The position numbers and the translations under genes were made by a program. DNA of 64,000 bases from Pseudofrankia coriaricola (GTDB taxonomy: Bacteria > Actinomycetota > Actinomycetes > Frankiales > Frankiaceae), in NCBI RefSeq assembly GCF_001854805.1, contig NZ_MBLO01000235.1, forward strand, positions 62,001 to 126,000. Reading direction: 5' to 3'. Below, one piece after another: positions 24,235 through 32,160 of the stretch (positions are counted from its first letter, which is position 1; each line of letters begins with the position of its first letter). The notes under the pieces were generated by a model. That model saw nothing but the letters and a program-made list of their open reading frames with translations, had not been told where the DNA came from and did not search any database.

Positions 24235-24590
24235 GCTCGGCTACGCGGTCTCCTGGGGATGCGCCTGCCTGGGCCTGGCCAGCAAGGGCGTCGAGACCGC
24301 CCAAGCCCTGGGCCTGCTCCTGCTGCTCCCGATCGTCTTCGTATCCAACGCCCTGGTCCCCACCCAGCGCATGACCCCCTGGCTGCGCGACCTCACCACC
24401 TGGAACCCGATCAGCGCCGTCACCGCCGCCGCCCGCGAACTGCTCGGCAACCCCAACCCAGCGGCCTCGATCGACGCGTGGCCCATGCAGCACCCCGTCC
24501 ACGCGACCCCGATCTGGTCATCGGACTACTGATCATCTTCGTCCCCACCGCCACCGTCCTCTACCGGCGCCGTGCCGCCGGATATCCGGT
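24235..24590 (+). pseudogene. C-terminal piece of an ABC-2-type transporter permease, frameshifted
   Basis: The first frame reads SKGVETAQALGLLLLLPIVF, SNALVPTQRMTPWLRDLTTW and NPISAVTAAARELLGNPNP, the typical end of a DrrB-like drug-export permease, to a TGA at 24530. The last membrane helix LLIIFVPTATVLYRRR continues in another frame. The N-terminal two thirds and the partner ATPase are absent. Upstream sequence from about 24170 is an unrelated fragment. A dead relic. Confidence 0.75.
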
Positions 24591-24707
24591 CGCGAGGCGC
24601 GGCCAGGACGCATTCAGATCGCGCGTCCAACCGGTGGACCTCCTGGAAGAAGTCACCGCCCAGGCTCTCGAAGATCTTGTCCTGTGCCTTCACGTCCCAG
24701 GCCGCCT

Positions 24708-25265
24708 TCACGTCCTCGCCCGCAACCCGTCGAGCACGATGCGCAGGAGTCGCGTGGAGCGCTCGTCGCGGTCGGCGGTCAGGTCCAGGCGCCAGAGGAA
24801 CCCAACTAGCAGCAGCACGTCCTCTCCGGAGACGTCGCCGCGGATGCTGCCGTCTGCCTTGCCCGCATCGAGGATGAGGTCGATCGGCGCCAGATCCGGG
24901 TAGTGCTCCTCGCCGGCGAACTGCTCACGCATCGCGGCGTGCATGGCATCGCTCAGGCCTTTCTTGATCCGACCGTACTCGGCGAGCTGACTCAGCCAGG
25001 CAGCCAGCGCCTCGACCGGCGGCTGTTGCTCGAGCAGCTTCGGCGCGGCATCGACGAGCTCCGCCATGTCCGCGCGATGCACCTCCATCACGAGGTCCTG
25101 CCACGTCGGGAAGTGCCGGTACAGCGTCCCCTGACCCACGCCGGCCGCCCGCGCGACCGCGGCCATGGTCGGCGTCTGCCCGGCACTGAGCGCCGCGCGA
25201 GCGACGTCGAGAATCCGTTCCTTGTTCCGCCTCGCGTCCGCGCGCAACGTCACCCCTCTCGACAA
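24708..25265 (-). CDS. TetR-family regulator (AcrR-like)
   Basis: 185 residues from TTG 25265; GTG 25253 may be the real start. HTH TPTMAAVARAAGVGQGTLYRHFPTWQDLV is a textbook TetR domain; the C-terminal ligand domain has the A-E-V/D-D-V-L-L-L-V-G-F-L-W-R-L pattern common in regulators of short-chain dehydrogenases. Divergent from the SDR gene across 80 bp with two operator-like dyads. The SDR it should control is broken by a stop codon. Confidence 0.9.
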   Translation of the reverse strand: MSRGVTLRADARRNKERILDVARAALSAGQTPTMAAVARAAGVGQGTLYRHFPTWQDLVMEVHRADMAELVDAAPKLLEQQPPVEALAAWLSQLAEYGRIKKGLSDAMHAAMREQFAGEEHYPDLAPIDLILDAGKADGSIRGDVSGEDVLLLVGFLWRLDLTADRDERSTRLLRIVLDGLRART

Positions 25266-25266
25266 A

Positions 25267-25306
25267 CGGACACCTGTCCACTACCGTCGATCTGGACATC
25301 CGTCCG
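25267..25306. promoter_or_regulatory. two TetR operator-like dyads in a divergent promoter
   Basis: CGGACACCTGTCCA (25267-25280) and, in inverse orientation, TGGACATCCGTCCG (25293-25306) share CGGAC-N4-GTCCA. Centres are 26 bp apart. They fill the gap between the divergent TetR and SDR starts, as expected for an autoregulated repressor. Confidence 0.7.
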
Positions 25307-25346
25307 GTTCCAGCGTACCGGCGGTGATCGGAAGGTCGGACTTCAC

Positions 25347-26087
25347 ATGCATGCGCGAATCGACGAAGCAGTCGTCGCGATCACTGGCGCGAGCAGCGGC
25401 ATCGGTGCCGCGACCGCAGAACACCTCGGGGCGCGAGGGGCCAGGGTCGTGCTGGGCGCGCGACGGGAGGACCGGCTCAAAGAGGTAGTCGACCGGGTTA
25501 TCGCGAGCGGCGGTGATGCGACCGGACTGGTCATGGACGTGACTCGCCGTGACGATCTCGTCCGGCTCGTCGGCACGGCGGTCTAGCGGCACGGGCGGCT
25601 CGACGTCCTCGTCTCCAACGCCGGCACCCTGACGGTGTCGCCGTTCGATGACATGCGGCAGGACGACTGGGACGCGATGGTGGCGACGAACATCACCGGA
25701 GTGCTCAACGGGATCGCGGCGGCGCTGCCCGTGTTCCGGCGCCAGCGTTCGGGCCAATTCGTAAATGTGGCCTCGACCGCGGCGTATGTCGTGAAGTCCC
25801 CGCAGGGCGTCTACGCGGCTACGAAGACCGCAGTCAAGGTACTCACCGAGGGGCTGCGGCAGGAGTCGGGTCCGGACCTGCGCGTCACCCTCGTGTCGCC
25901 GGGCTTCACCGACACCGAGGGCGTCGGCAAAGGCGCGAGCCCGGAGGCGGCAGCGGCGCTGGCCCGTCAACGCGAGGAGATCGCCATGCCACCGTCCGCT
26001 GTCGCCGCCGCAGTCGGCTACGCGATCGCACAGCCCGCCGGCATCGACATCAGCGAAATTGTCGTCCGCCCCACCATCCAGTCCTGA
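25347..26087 (+). pseudogene. short-chain dehydrogenase interrupted by one amber codon
   Basis: One continuous frame of 247 codons encodes a classical SDR: TGASSGIG (cofactor), VSNAG, catalytic Ser in NVASTAA and YAATK (Tyr/Lys). Codon 80 (25584-25586) is TAG where the family has a residue between V and R-H-G-R-L-D; a CAG-to-TAG change would explain it. The rest is intact to the TGA at the end, so the lesion is recent or a sequencing error. TAG is an ordinary terminator in this window (for example the monooxygenase at 9022), so recoding is unlikely. Confidence 0.82.
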
Positions 26088-26107
26088 TCACAACAAGGAG
26101 AAGAATC

Positions 26108-26160
26108 ATGTAGGACTACAGCCAGCCCTTGCGGGGCAAGGTCGCCGTGATCAGCAGGCA
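26108..26160 (+). pseudogene. start of a second SDR gene with TAG as codon 2
   Basis: After AAGGAGAAGAATC comes ATG TAG and then the open frame DYSQPLRGKVAVIS, the usual beginning of an SDR (D-x-x-x-x-L-x-G-K-V-A-V-I-T-G). Reading stops making sense after about 17 codons. It follows the broken SDR by 20 bp, so it was the next gene of that operon. Again a CAG-to-TAG change is the simplest cause, followed by loss of the rest. Confidence 0.6.
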
Positions 26161-26476
26161 GTCTCCGTATTGGCGACGTTGACCTTCAGCGTCGACTTCG
26201 CATCGACGCTGGTCAGCGCCTCGCGAATGTAACGCCACCGTTACTAAGATCAGTAAAATGGGGCGCAAGAACTGGATGTTGCTGGACCGACGATCAACGC
26301 GTGTTTGATATCGTCTTACTCACGATGAGCAACATCAACTGCTGATAACCCTGGCTTTCGACCACCGCAGTCGGGCCGAGGTCGATCTAACTACGAGATC
26401 GCGCTTTCGTCCGATGAGACGCGGATCGCGCTTTCAGAAATGCCCGCGCAGGACGGGTCCAAGCCCAAGCGTGTGA
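26161..26476. other. low-GC spacer without genes
   Basis: 316 bp, noticeably poorer in GC than the surroundings (26230-26410). It has a short perfect palindrome, GTAACG and CGTTAC around CCAC at 26229-26244, and no open frame with homology. Probably scar sequence left after loss of the SDR operon. Confidence 0.5.
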
Positions 26477-26917
26477 TCAGGAGCGGTCGCGCGTTTCCAT
26501 CCGGTCCGCCACCAGACGGGCGAAGGCGGCGGCCCGACGAGCGGCGATGGTGGCCGCGCGCGCCTCCTTGGCGCCGGGACAGCGAGCGTGCCTGGTCGTG
26601 AGGCGAGCGCGCGCGGCGACTGCGACGCGGGCGGCGACCGGGATGCGGATTCGGACATCGTCGAGGGCGCTGCGGGTGGCATTATCGGCGTCGAGGGCGG
26701 CCGCGTGGGCGGCGCTTGCCGCTCGGTCGCTGCCCGTATGGGTATCGCGGTCCTCCGCATCTTGGTAATGGAGACCCTTGTGTCTTCCGTAGCCGGCGTA
26801 GGGGTCGGAGTAGCGAAGCCTCATCGAGTTGTAGGCGGCGATGTACCTGGCGGCCGAGTCGGCGGCGACGTCGGCGCGTTCAGCGAGCCGTCGCAGCTCG
26901 GCGGGGTTTGCGGCCAC
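26477..26917 (-). CDS. hypothetical Ala/Arg-rich small protein
   Basis: 146 residues from GTG 26917, preceded by GAGGGGG. Codon use has the strong G/C third position of real genes here. N-terminal half is helical with an aromatic patch (ARYIAAYNSMRLRYSDPYAGYG), the C-terminal half Ala/Arg-rich helix (VAARVAVAARARLTT). No signal, membrane or catalytic motif; no family recognised. Upstream, on the minus strand, the heptamer TAGGTGT occurs twice with a partial third copy (about 26974-26997) and may be its promoter or operator. Confidence 0.5.
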   Translation of the reverse strand: MAANPAELRRLAERADVAADSAARYIAAYNSMRLRYSDPYAGYGRHKGLHYQDAEDRDTHTGSDRAASAAHAAALDADNATRSALDDVRIRIPVAARVAVAARARLTTRHARCPGAKEARAATIAARRAAAFARLVADRMETRDRS

Positions 26918-27309
26918 AAGAGCGGCCCCCTCGATTGGAGGTTGTCAGCTGAATCCGTGTGTCGAACTGTACCTACACCTAATGACACCTACACAAGTGC
27001 GGAGGCACCCGAGCGGCACCAAGGGCCTTCGCCCCCGGGATGAAACGCTCCGTATCCCCTACCCCAGAGCAACTCCGGACGAGGGTTCTTGCACCGCTAG
27101 GTCTACGTTCCAGGCCAGGTGAGGCATCCGGGGGACGAGACCCATCCCGCCCTGCTCGTTATACGTGAGCGCTTGTGGGGTGACGGATTCGGGGAGCCGT
27201 GGTCCTGCCTGGTGCCGTGCCGCCTCGATCGACGTGGGGTCATCAGTGCCAGGCCTGGAAGGCGGTTGGCACCCTTGGCTCATGGTTCGCGAAGTCCGGT
27301 ATCGGCTGA
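26918..27309. other. intergenic region
   Basis: 392 bp. Apart from the TAGGTGT direct repeats next to the small Ala/Arg-rich gene I see no gene or strong structure. Short open frames on both strands have poor codon bias. Confidence 0.5.
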
Positions 27310-28622
27310 CTATCCTCTCTCGGGGCCGTAATGCTCGCCGACCTGGATGACGTGGCGGAAACGGTATTGCAGCACCGCCCCGAGTGCCTCCACGTGCGGT
27401 CGGAGCCGCGGCGGGAGTCCATGCGCGACGGCATCCTGGACCTGGGTCAGGTGGTCGGGAGTCGCGTCTACGAGCGGTAACTGGAAAAGGTAGGCGATCT
27501 TCAGTGCGCGCAGGTCCCATAGCTCGATGGTGCCGTCATGATACGTCCCAGCCAGGAAGGCCCCACAGGGGGATGCGGCCAACGCGCGGATTCGTTTGCC
27601 TGTTTTAATCGAAAGTAGTCTCGAGGCGCTGATCCAGTCTGACACTTCGATGTTTCCGTTCTCGGCGGCCGCCACAACAATCGCGGTCTCCCCGATCGAC
27701 ACAATATCCACGATCGGGCTCCTGCCAGCCACGGAGAAGGAGCGGCCCACCCCCTTGCTGCCCGAACTGAAATTGACTCCGACATCGCCCTGCCTGGTCC
27801 CGACCAGAATTTCGTCGCCTGCCGGGGCGAAAGCGATATGGGAAGGACGAGGGTCGTAGCGAGAAGAGTAGCCCTCGCCATAGCTCACCGAAGTCGCGTC
27901 GCCCAGGGCGCCGGAGCGTCCGACGATCTTTCCGGTAAGATATCCGCATCGCGCAGCCGGGCTGCCGCAAGCAGACCCCATTCGAACCGCAGGTCGAAAA
28001 CGAGACTCCAAGCCTCCTGGCACCGCCCCGCCGAGATCAGCGACTCGAGCAGGTAGTCCGCCGTCTCAGCGTTGAGGTCGCGTACTCCGGCGCGCCGGTC
28101 ATCGCCGACCAGGATCTGTAGCGTGTCCACGCGTCCGCGCTGACAGGCGGCCCGAATGCGGTCCCGGCCCGACGCTGGGCGGGCGCGGTAGGCGGCGGCG
28201 AGCAGACGTCCATCCGGGTCCGACTCGTGGTAACGGTCCCACTGATCGGTCAGCACCAAGTAGGCCGCGCGGTCGGCGTCCAGCGCGGGCAGGTAGCCAG
28301 CTTCGATCGCAGCCGCCCTCGCCTCACCACCCTGGCTGAGTGCGATCTCGCACATAAGATGCTGCGCCGCCGGATCGGGTAGCGAACGCAGCGCCAGACG
28401 GATGCGGTCAGCCCGACGCGGCAGTGACTCGGGCAGCCACCCGAGAAGGACCTCCACCGTGTTCGGCATCCGCCCCCCGAGCAGGTCACCACGACTGATG
28501 GCTCGGGCAAGCCGGTCGGCGGCCCGACCAGCCCGCCGACGTCTGTAGAAGCCGTCGCCCGTGCAAACCTGCCACACCAGGCGGTCGACCGTCCGCGCTC
28601 GCACTCCTAAACCCTTCCTCAT
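27310..28622 (-). pseudogene. WD40-type protein gene split by a frameshift
   Basis: The 5' frame (28622 to about 27950) encodes an alpha-helical N-terminal domain (VDRLVWQVCTGDGFYRRRRA, IRLALRSLPDPAAQHLMCEI, WGLLAAARLRDAD). The 3' frame (about 27960 to 27310) encodes beta-propeller repeats (RPSHIAFAPAGDEILVGTRQ, IRALAASPCGAFLAGTYHDG followed by TIELWDLR). Each alone is half a protein; together they make a roughly 430-residue helical-plus-WD40 protein as found in actinobacteria, so one indel near 27900-28000 separates them. No enzyme motif. Sequencing error is the alternative to true inactivation. Confidence 0.65.
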
Positions 28623-29170
28623 CGGTCACCCAGCCCGCGCGTCCTGTCGGCGTTCATAGCTGACGAACGTCGTCTCGACGACAGTCGGATCCTGGGCGGG
28701 GAAGCACCGGAACACACATCCTCTGACGCACTCACGATAGAACGCCCACCTCCGCAGTGAGCGCCTTGCTCGCCAAACACGTCATCGGCAGCGGCGGGGA
28801 TGCGTCCACACTTCGCCCGGGCGGAGCGTCGGGAAGCGAAACGGCGGCGCCAGGCACCGCGGGGCATGGGGAGAATGCGCTGAACACGGCCACTGTGATG
28901 TACGCCGGGTCGCTGAGGATCGCGAGCGTCTCCTCGAGAAGATGATCCCCGGATTCACCGAGCCACTCGGGAGGCAGAACCATTGATCCACGATGGCCCG
29001 GCCGCGCCGGGCCTGGTTGTCCGGGGTCAGCCGCCTCGGGCCGCAGGCGACAGGCGACAGGCGACAGGCGACAGGCTTATGATCCGGATGTGCGCCGAGC
29101 GCTGGCCCCGCCGCTACCGCAGGTAGCCGTTTGCGTCGAAGCCAACTGGGACTCGAACGAGACGTGGCCG
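28623..29170. other. intergenic region with a possible antitoxin relic
   Basis: 548 bp. On the minus strand 28983-28905 reads PEWLGESGDHLLEETLAILS, a stretch that recalls the C-terminal part of Phd/YefM-type antitoxins, but the frame before and after it does not continue as one. It also holds the heptamer array at 29044-29076. No intact gene. Confidence 0.35.
29044..29076. repeat. heptanucleotide tandem repeat, 4.7 copies
   Basis: CAGGCGA is repeated exactly at 29044, 29051, 29058 and 29065 with a partial fifth unit. The unit length is not a multiple of three, and no gene spans it, so it is a non-coding slippage-prone tract. Confidence 0.85.
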
Positions 29171-29587
29171 TTAACGTACGGTGATGACGGCGACCGGGAA
29201 TTTCCGGTCGGTTTGTTTCTCGTATGTCGCGGCGTCTGGCCAATATGCGCGCCACACGCCGTACAGCTGGTCCCAGTCGTCGTCGCGGCCGGGGCGTACC
29301 ACCCGGTGGTCGGCCTGCGCCGTGTCGGCGCCCAGCTCGATGGTGACGGGGCCTTCGACGGCCTCTAGGTTGGCCACCCATTGCGGGTCCTGCGGCGCAC
29401 CGCCTGCGCTGCCGCAGACGATGTACGAGTCGCCGTGGGGCGCCGCGACGAGCGGGTTGACGAACTGCTTGCCGGACTTGCGGCCGGGAGTGTGTAGCAG
29501 GAGGGTGGTCCTGCCCTCGAAAGGACCGCCGAGGACGCCGTCGTTGGCCCGGAAGCTCTCGATCATCGTGTCGTTGAACGTAGCCAT
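29171..29587 (-). CDS. F420-dependent nitroreductase-family (DDN-type) protein
   Basis: 138 residues. The deazaflavin-dependent nitroreductase fold is shown by FEGRTTLLLHTPGRKSGKQFVNPLV, SYIVCGSAGG, PQWVANLEA and the final YEKQTDRKFPVAVIT. Members bind F420H2 and reduce quinones, enones or nitro compounds. Last gene of the minus-strand operon, 15 bp after the HSL esterase, so it probably serves the same catabolic route. ATG 29587. Confidence 0.9.
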   Translation of the reverse strand: MATFNDTMIESFRANDGVLGGPFEGRTTLLLHTPGRKSGKQFVNPLVAAPHGDSYIVCGSAGGAPQDPQWVANLEAVEGPVTIELGADTAQADHRVVRPGRDDDWDQLYGVWRAYWPDAATYEKQTDRKFPVAVITVR

Positions 29588-29602
29588 GCGTTCTGCCTTT
29601 CC

Positions 29603-30514
29603 CTATCCGGTGACGCGTTCTGCGCTGGCAAGATGCGTCGACAGGAGTTGTCCGGCCCGGTCCAGCGCGCCGACCGCTTCGTCGAGGATCGGATAGAAGG
29701 TCTGGAAGACGTGCGGTACTCCGGGGGTGATGTCGAGGGTGACGTCGACGTCGGCGGTGGCGGCCTGTCGCGCGAGGCGGACGGCGTCGTCAAGGAGCAC
29801 CTCGTGGGTTCCGACCTGGATGATCAGCGGCGGCAGGCGGGACAGGTCGGCGAATATGGGGCTGATCAGCCCGGAAGCGGCGTCTTGACTGGCCGTGTAG
29901 TCGGCGACTCGGGTTTGAAGATTTTCTCGACTCATTAGTACGTCGACCTCCCCCTTGGTGTCCATGGTCGCCCCGGCCAGCGTGAGGTCGGCATACGGTG
30001 ACATGACGAGGGCCGCGGCCGGCAGGGGCAGCCCGTGATCGCGGGCGTTGACCAGGGTGGCGATCGCGAGTCCGCCGCCGGCGGACTCGCCCGCGAAGAC
30101 GATGTCCGACGGTGCGGTGCCGTTGTGCAGGAGGGCTTCGTAGGCGGTCAGGGCGTCGTCGACCGCTGCTGGATACGGATGCTCGGGGGCAAGCCGGTAG
30201 TCGACGGAGATGACCTTTGCGTGCGTCCGCCGGCCGATCTGGGAGGCCAGGTTGGCGGCGCTGACGGCGTCCCCCAGTACGTACACGCCGCCGTGAAAGT
30301 ACAGGACGACATGGCGGGGTTCGATGCCGTCGATGGTGATCTCGGCAGTGGGTACGCCGCCCAGTGCGGCTGCGGTCACGGTCACGTCGGCGGGCAGTGG
30401 CTGCGCCGACACCAACTCCTTGAGCAGTCGCCGTTGCTCGATGACATCGATGCCGTCAGGGAAGACTGACTGTCGCAGGATCGCGTCGAGGGTCTCTCGC
30501 TGCTCGGTGCTCAC
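29603..30514 (-). CDS. alpha/beta hydrolase, hormone-sensitive-lipase-like esterase
   Basis: 303 residues from GTG 30514, which has GGGAG upstream; a much longer open frame to 30736 adds unrelated sequence. HSL motifs: YFHGGVY (His74, oxyanion hole), DYRLAPEHPYPAA, GESAGG (Ser144), GTHEVLLDDA and GVPHVF for the Asp/His. Hydrolyses short esters or lactones. Its upstream spacer contains the dyad shared with the LuxR promoter, so it may have its own promoter within the operon. Confidence 0.9.
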   Translation of the reverse strand: MSTEQRETLDAILRQSVFPDGIDVIEQRRLLKELVSAQPLPADVTVTAAALGGVPTAEITIDGIEPRHVVLYFHGGVYVLGDAVSAANLASQIGRRTHAKVISVDYRLAPEHPYPAAVDDALTAYEALLHNGTAPSDIVFAGESAGGGLAIATLVNARDHGLPLPAAALVMSPYADLTLAGATMDTKGEVDVLMSRENLQTRVADYTASQDAASGLISPIFADLSRLPPLIIQVGTHEVLLDDAVRLARQAATADVDVTLDITPGVPHVFQTFYPILDEAVGALDRAGQLLSTHLASAERVTG

Positions 30515-30614
30515 CGAGGATCTCCCTTCCCCTGGGATTCGCGTCAGCGCTCCCGAGGCGGCGCTCGCCGACGGCAAATCCGCTGCTGAATCTCCTGCCG
30601 GGAGGCAGGCCCTT

Positions 30615-30803
30615 CTAGCCTTGTCGTCCGGCAGGTGAGGACACGTCACCGGATTCCGGTGATTCGCGCGACCGGAGGCTCCGGGTGGAAGCGCGCATCC
30701 GGCCGACGGCGTCGCGGCGGTCGGCACAGTGCGCATAGGCGTCGACGAGGTCGCGGATCGCCAGCCGGTCGGCCGCTTCGGCGCCCGTGATCGGCGTGGT
30801 CAT
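30615..30803 (-). pseudogene. truncated SnoaL-like protein
   Basis: The start ATG at 30803 overlaps the previous stop by 4 bp, and the first 32 residues (GAEAADRLAIRDLVDAYAHC, ADRRDA) are the standard N terminus of an NTF2/SnoaL-like protein. After that the reading becomes Arg/Ser-rich and ends; the catalytic cone is lost. The break falls 40 bp from a dyad that also stands before the LuxR gene, so an insertion or recombination between such copies may have caused it. Confidence 0.65.
30646..30662. promoter_or_regulatory. perfect dyad shared with the LuxR promoter
   Basis: TCACCGG and CCGGTGA flank ATT. The same 17 bases with one change stand at 33207-33223, and the following bases (TTCGCG) match too. 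Here it lies 132 bp before the HSL esterase start, within the operon; candidate operator of the neighbouring LuxR-type regulator. Confidence 0.6.
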
Positions 30804-31240
30804 GAGCGGGTGATGGCGGCGTCGAGGGCGCCGAGGACACCGAGTTGGGCGAGGATCACGGTGCCCGACGGGTAGCAGTCGAACCGTTCGATCCTGCCGT
30901 CACGCAGCTGGAACACGTCACAGCACGGGGCGTCCATCCGGTTGCCGGTCGGTGCGATGATCCCGTCGCCGGCCTGGAGCGGCCCGTCGTGGGTGCCCTG
31001 CAGCGCGAGCTGGACGATGACCATGTCGCCGTTGACGTAGACCTGGTGGAGTTCGCGGTGCATGTCGGAGAACGCCCGCCCGTAGTTGTCCAGCGGGAAC
31101 GTCCGGTCCTGGCCGCGGTAGGTGACCCCGATCGACTCGTCGGTGAACGTCCCGTCGGGGGTGAACGCGGCCAGCCAGCCTTCGGTGTCTTTGGCCTCGG
31201 CGATCCGGTACGCGTTGCGGATGATCTCTTCGTTGTCCAC
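30800..31240 (-). CDS. SnoaL-like/NTF2-fold protein
   Basis: 146 residues. NTF2-like cone: DNEEIIRNAYRIAEAKDTEGWLAAFTPDG, DMHRELHQVYVNGDMVIVQLAL, then DVFQLRDGRIERFDCYPS. Such proteins are small isomerases, cyclases or hydrolases, or bind the substrate of their operon partners. 14 bp after the aldo/keto reductase gene and overlapping a truncated paralogue at its end. Exact reaction unknown. Confidence 0.86.
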   Translation of the reverse strand: MDNEEIIRNAYRIAEAKDTEGWLAAFTPDGTFTDESIGVTYRGQDRTFPLDNYGRAFSDMHRELHQVYVNGDMVIVQLALQGTHDGPLQAGDGIIAPTGNRMDAPCCDVFQLRDGRIERFDCYPSGTVILAQLGVLGALDAAITRS

Positions 31241-31254
31241 GGTCGTCAGCTCGT

Positions 31255-32160
31255 TCAGGGTCGGAAATGGCGGGTCAGTTCGGTGCGGGCCGTGTCGTCG
31301 AGACGGACGTCGGCGGCGGCGAGGTTCTCGGCGAGGTGGCCGCGGGTGCGGGTGCCCGGGATGAGCAGAATGTTCGACGCGAGGTCCAGCAGCCAGGCGA
31401 GCGCGGCCTGCACCGGTGTCGCGCCAAGCCGCGCGGCGGTCGCCGTGAGCACGGGTTCGGTGAGCAGCCGGCGCCGCTGGTCTCCGGCCAAGCCCAGTGG
31501 GCAGTACGGGACGAACGCGATGCCATGGGCCTCACATTCGGCCAGTACGTCGCGGGCAGACTGGTCGGCCAGGTTGAACAGGTTCTGCACGCACACGATC
31601 TCGGTCTGTGCCCTGGCCCGGACCAGGTGTTCCCGGGAGACGTTGCTGATGCCGACACCGCCGATGAGGCCCTCGTCGCGGGCCTGGACGAGGGCGGCGA
31701 TCTGGGCGTCGAACCGCCGGCCCGCGGGTGCGGCCGGGTCCGCGATCCGCAGGTTCACCGCGGCAAGCCGGTCGATGTCCAGGGTGGTGAGGTTGTCCTC
31801 GATGTCTTGGCGAAGTTCGTGCGGGTCGTCGAAGGGCACCAGCGCGCCGTCGGTGTCGCGTCGTGCGGCGACCTTGCTGACGATCGCGAGGCTCGCCGGG
31901 TAGGGGTGCAGCGCCTCGCGGATGAGTTGGTTGACGGTGCCGGGCCCGTAGTACTGGGCTGTGTCGATGTGGTCGACGCCGGCGGCGACGGCCGCCTGCA
32001 GTACCCGGACCGCCTCGGCGCCATCGCGTGTCGCCGGTCCGAAGAACCCGTCGCCGGCCAGCTGCATCGCCCCGTACCCGGCTCTGTGCACCCGCCACGG
32101 GCCGAGCGGGAAGTACCCGCCCAGGTCCGGACGGCTGGCTCGGGCGCCGGGTGTGGTCAC
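31255..32160 (-). CDS. aldo/keto reductase
   Basis: 301 residues from GTG 32160, whose GTGA overlaps the stop of the metallo-hydrolase gene. AKR fold with VDHIDTAQYYG (Asp and catalytic Tyr), VSKVAARR (Lys); the usual catalytic His segment reads AAVNLRIADP, so the His is replaced by Asn, as in some members with altered activity. The C-terminal NADPH-binding stretch is SNILLIPGTRTRGHLAENL. Reduces or oxidises a carbonyl or alcohol in the route of this operon. Confidence 0.88.
   Translation of the reverse strand: MTTPGARASRPDLGGYFPLGPWRVHRAGYGAMQLAGDGFFGPATRDGAEAVRVLQAAVAAGVDHIDTAQYYGPGTVNQLIREALHPYPASLAIVSKVAARRDTDGALVPFDDPHELRQDIEDNLTTLDIDRLAAVNLRIADPAAPAGRRFDAQIAALVQARDEGLIGGVGISNVSREHLVRARAQTEIVCVQNLFNLADQSARDVLAECEAHGIAFVPYCPLGLAGDQRRRLLTEPVLTATAARLGATPVQAALAWLLDLASNILLIPGTRTRGHLAENLAAADVRLDDTARTELTRHFRP

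Noticed and set aside
25584-26113. Amber codons read as evidence for stop-codon reassignment
   Set aside because: Intact genes here also end with TAG, so the code is standard; mutation or sequencing error is simpler.
28905-28983. A Phd/YefM-like antitoxin gene
   Set aside because: Only about 25 residues look right, with no continuous frame and no toxin gene next to it.
29044-29076. CRISPR array
   Set aside because: Units are 7 bp without spacers; no cas genes in the window.
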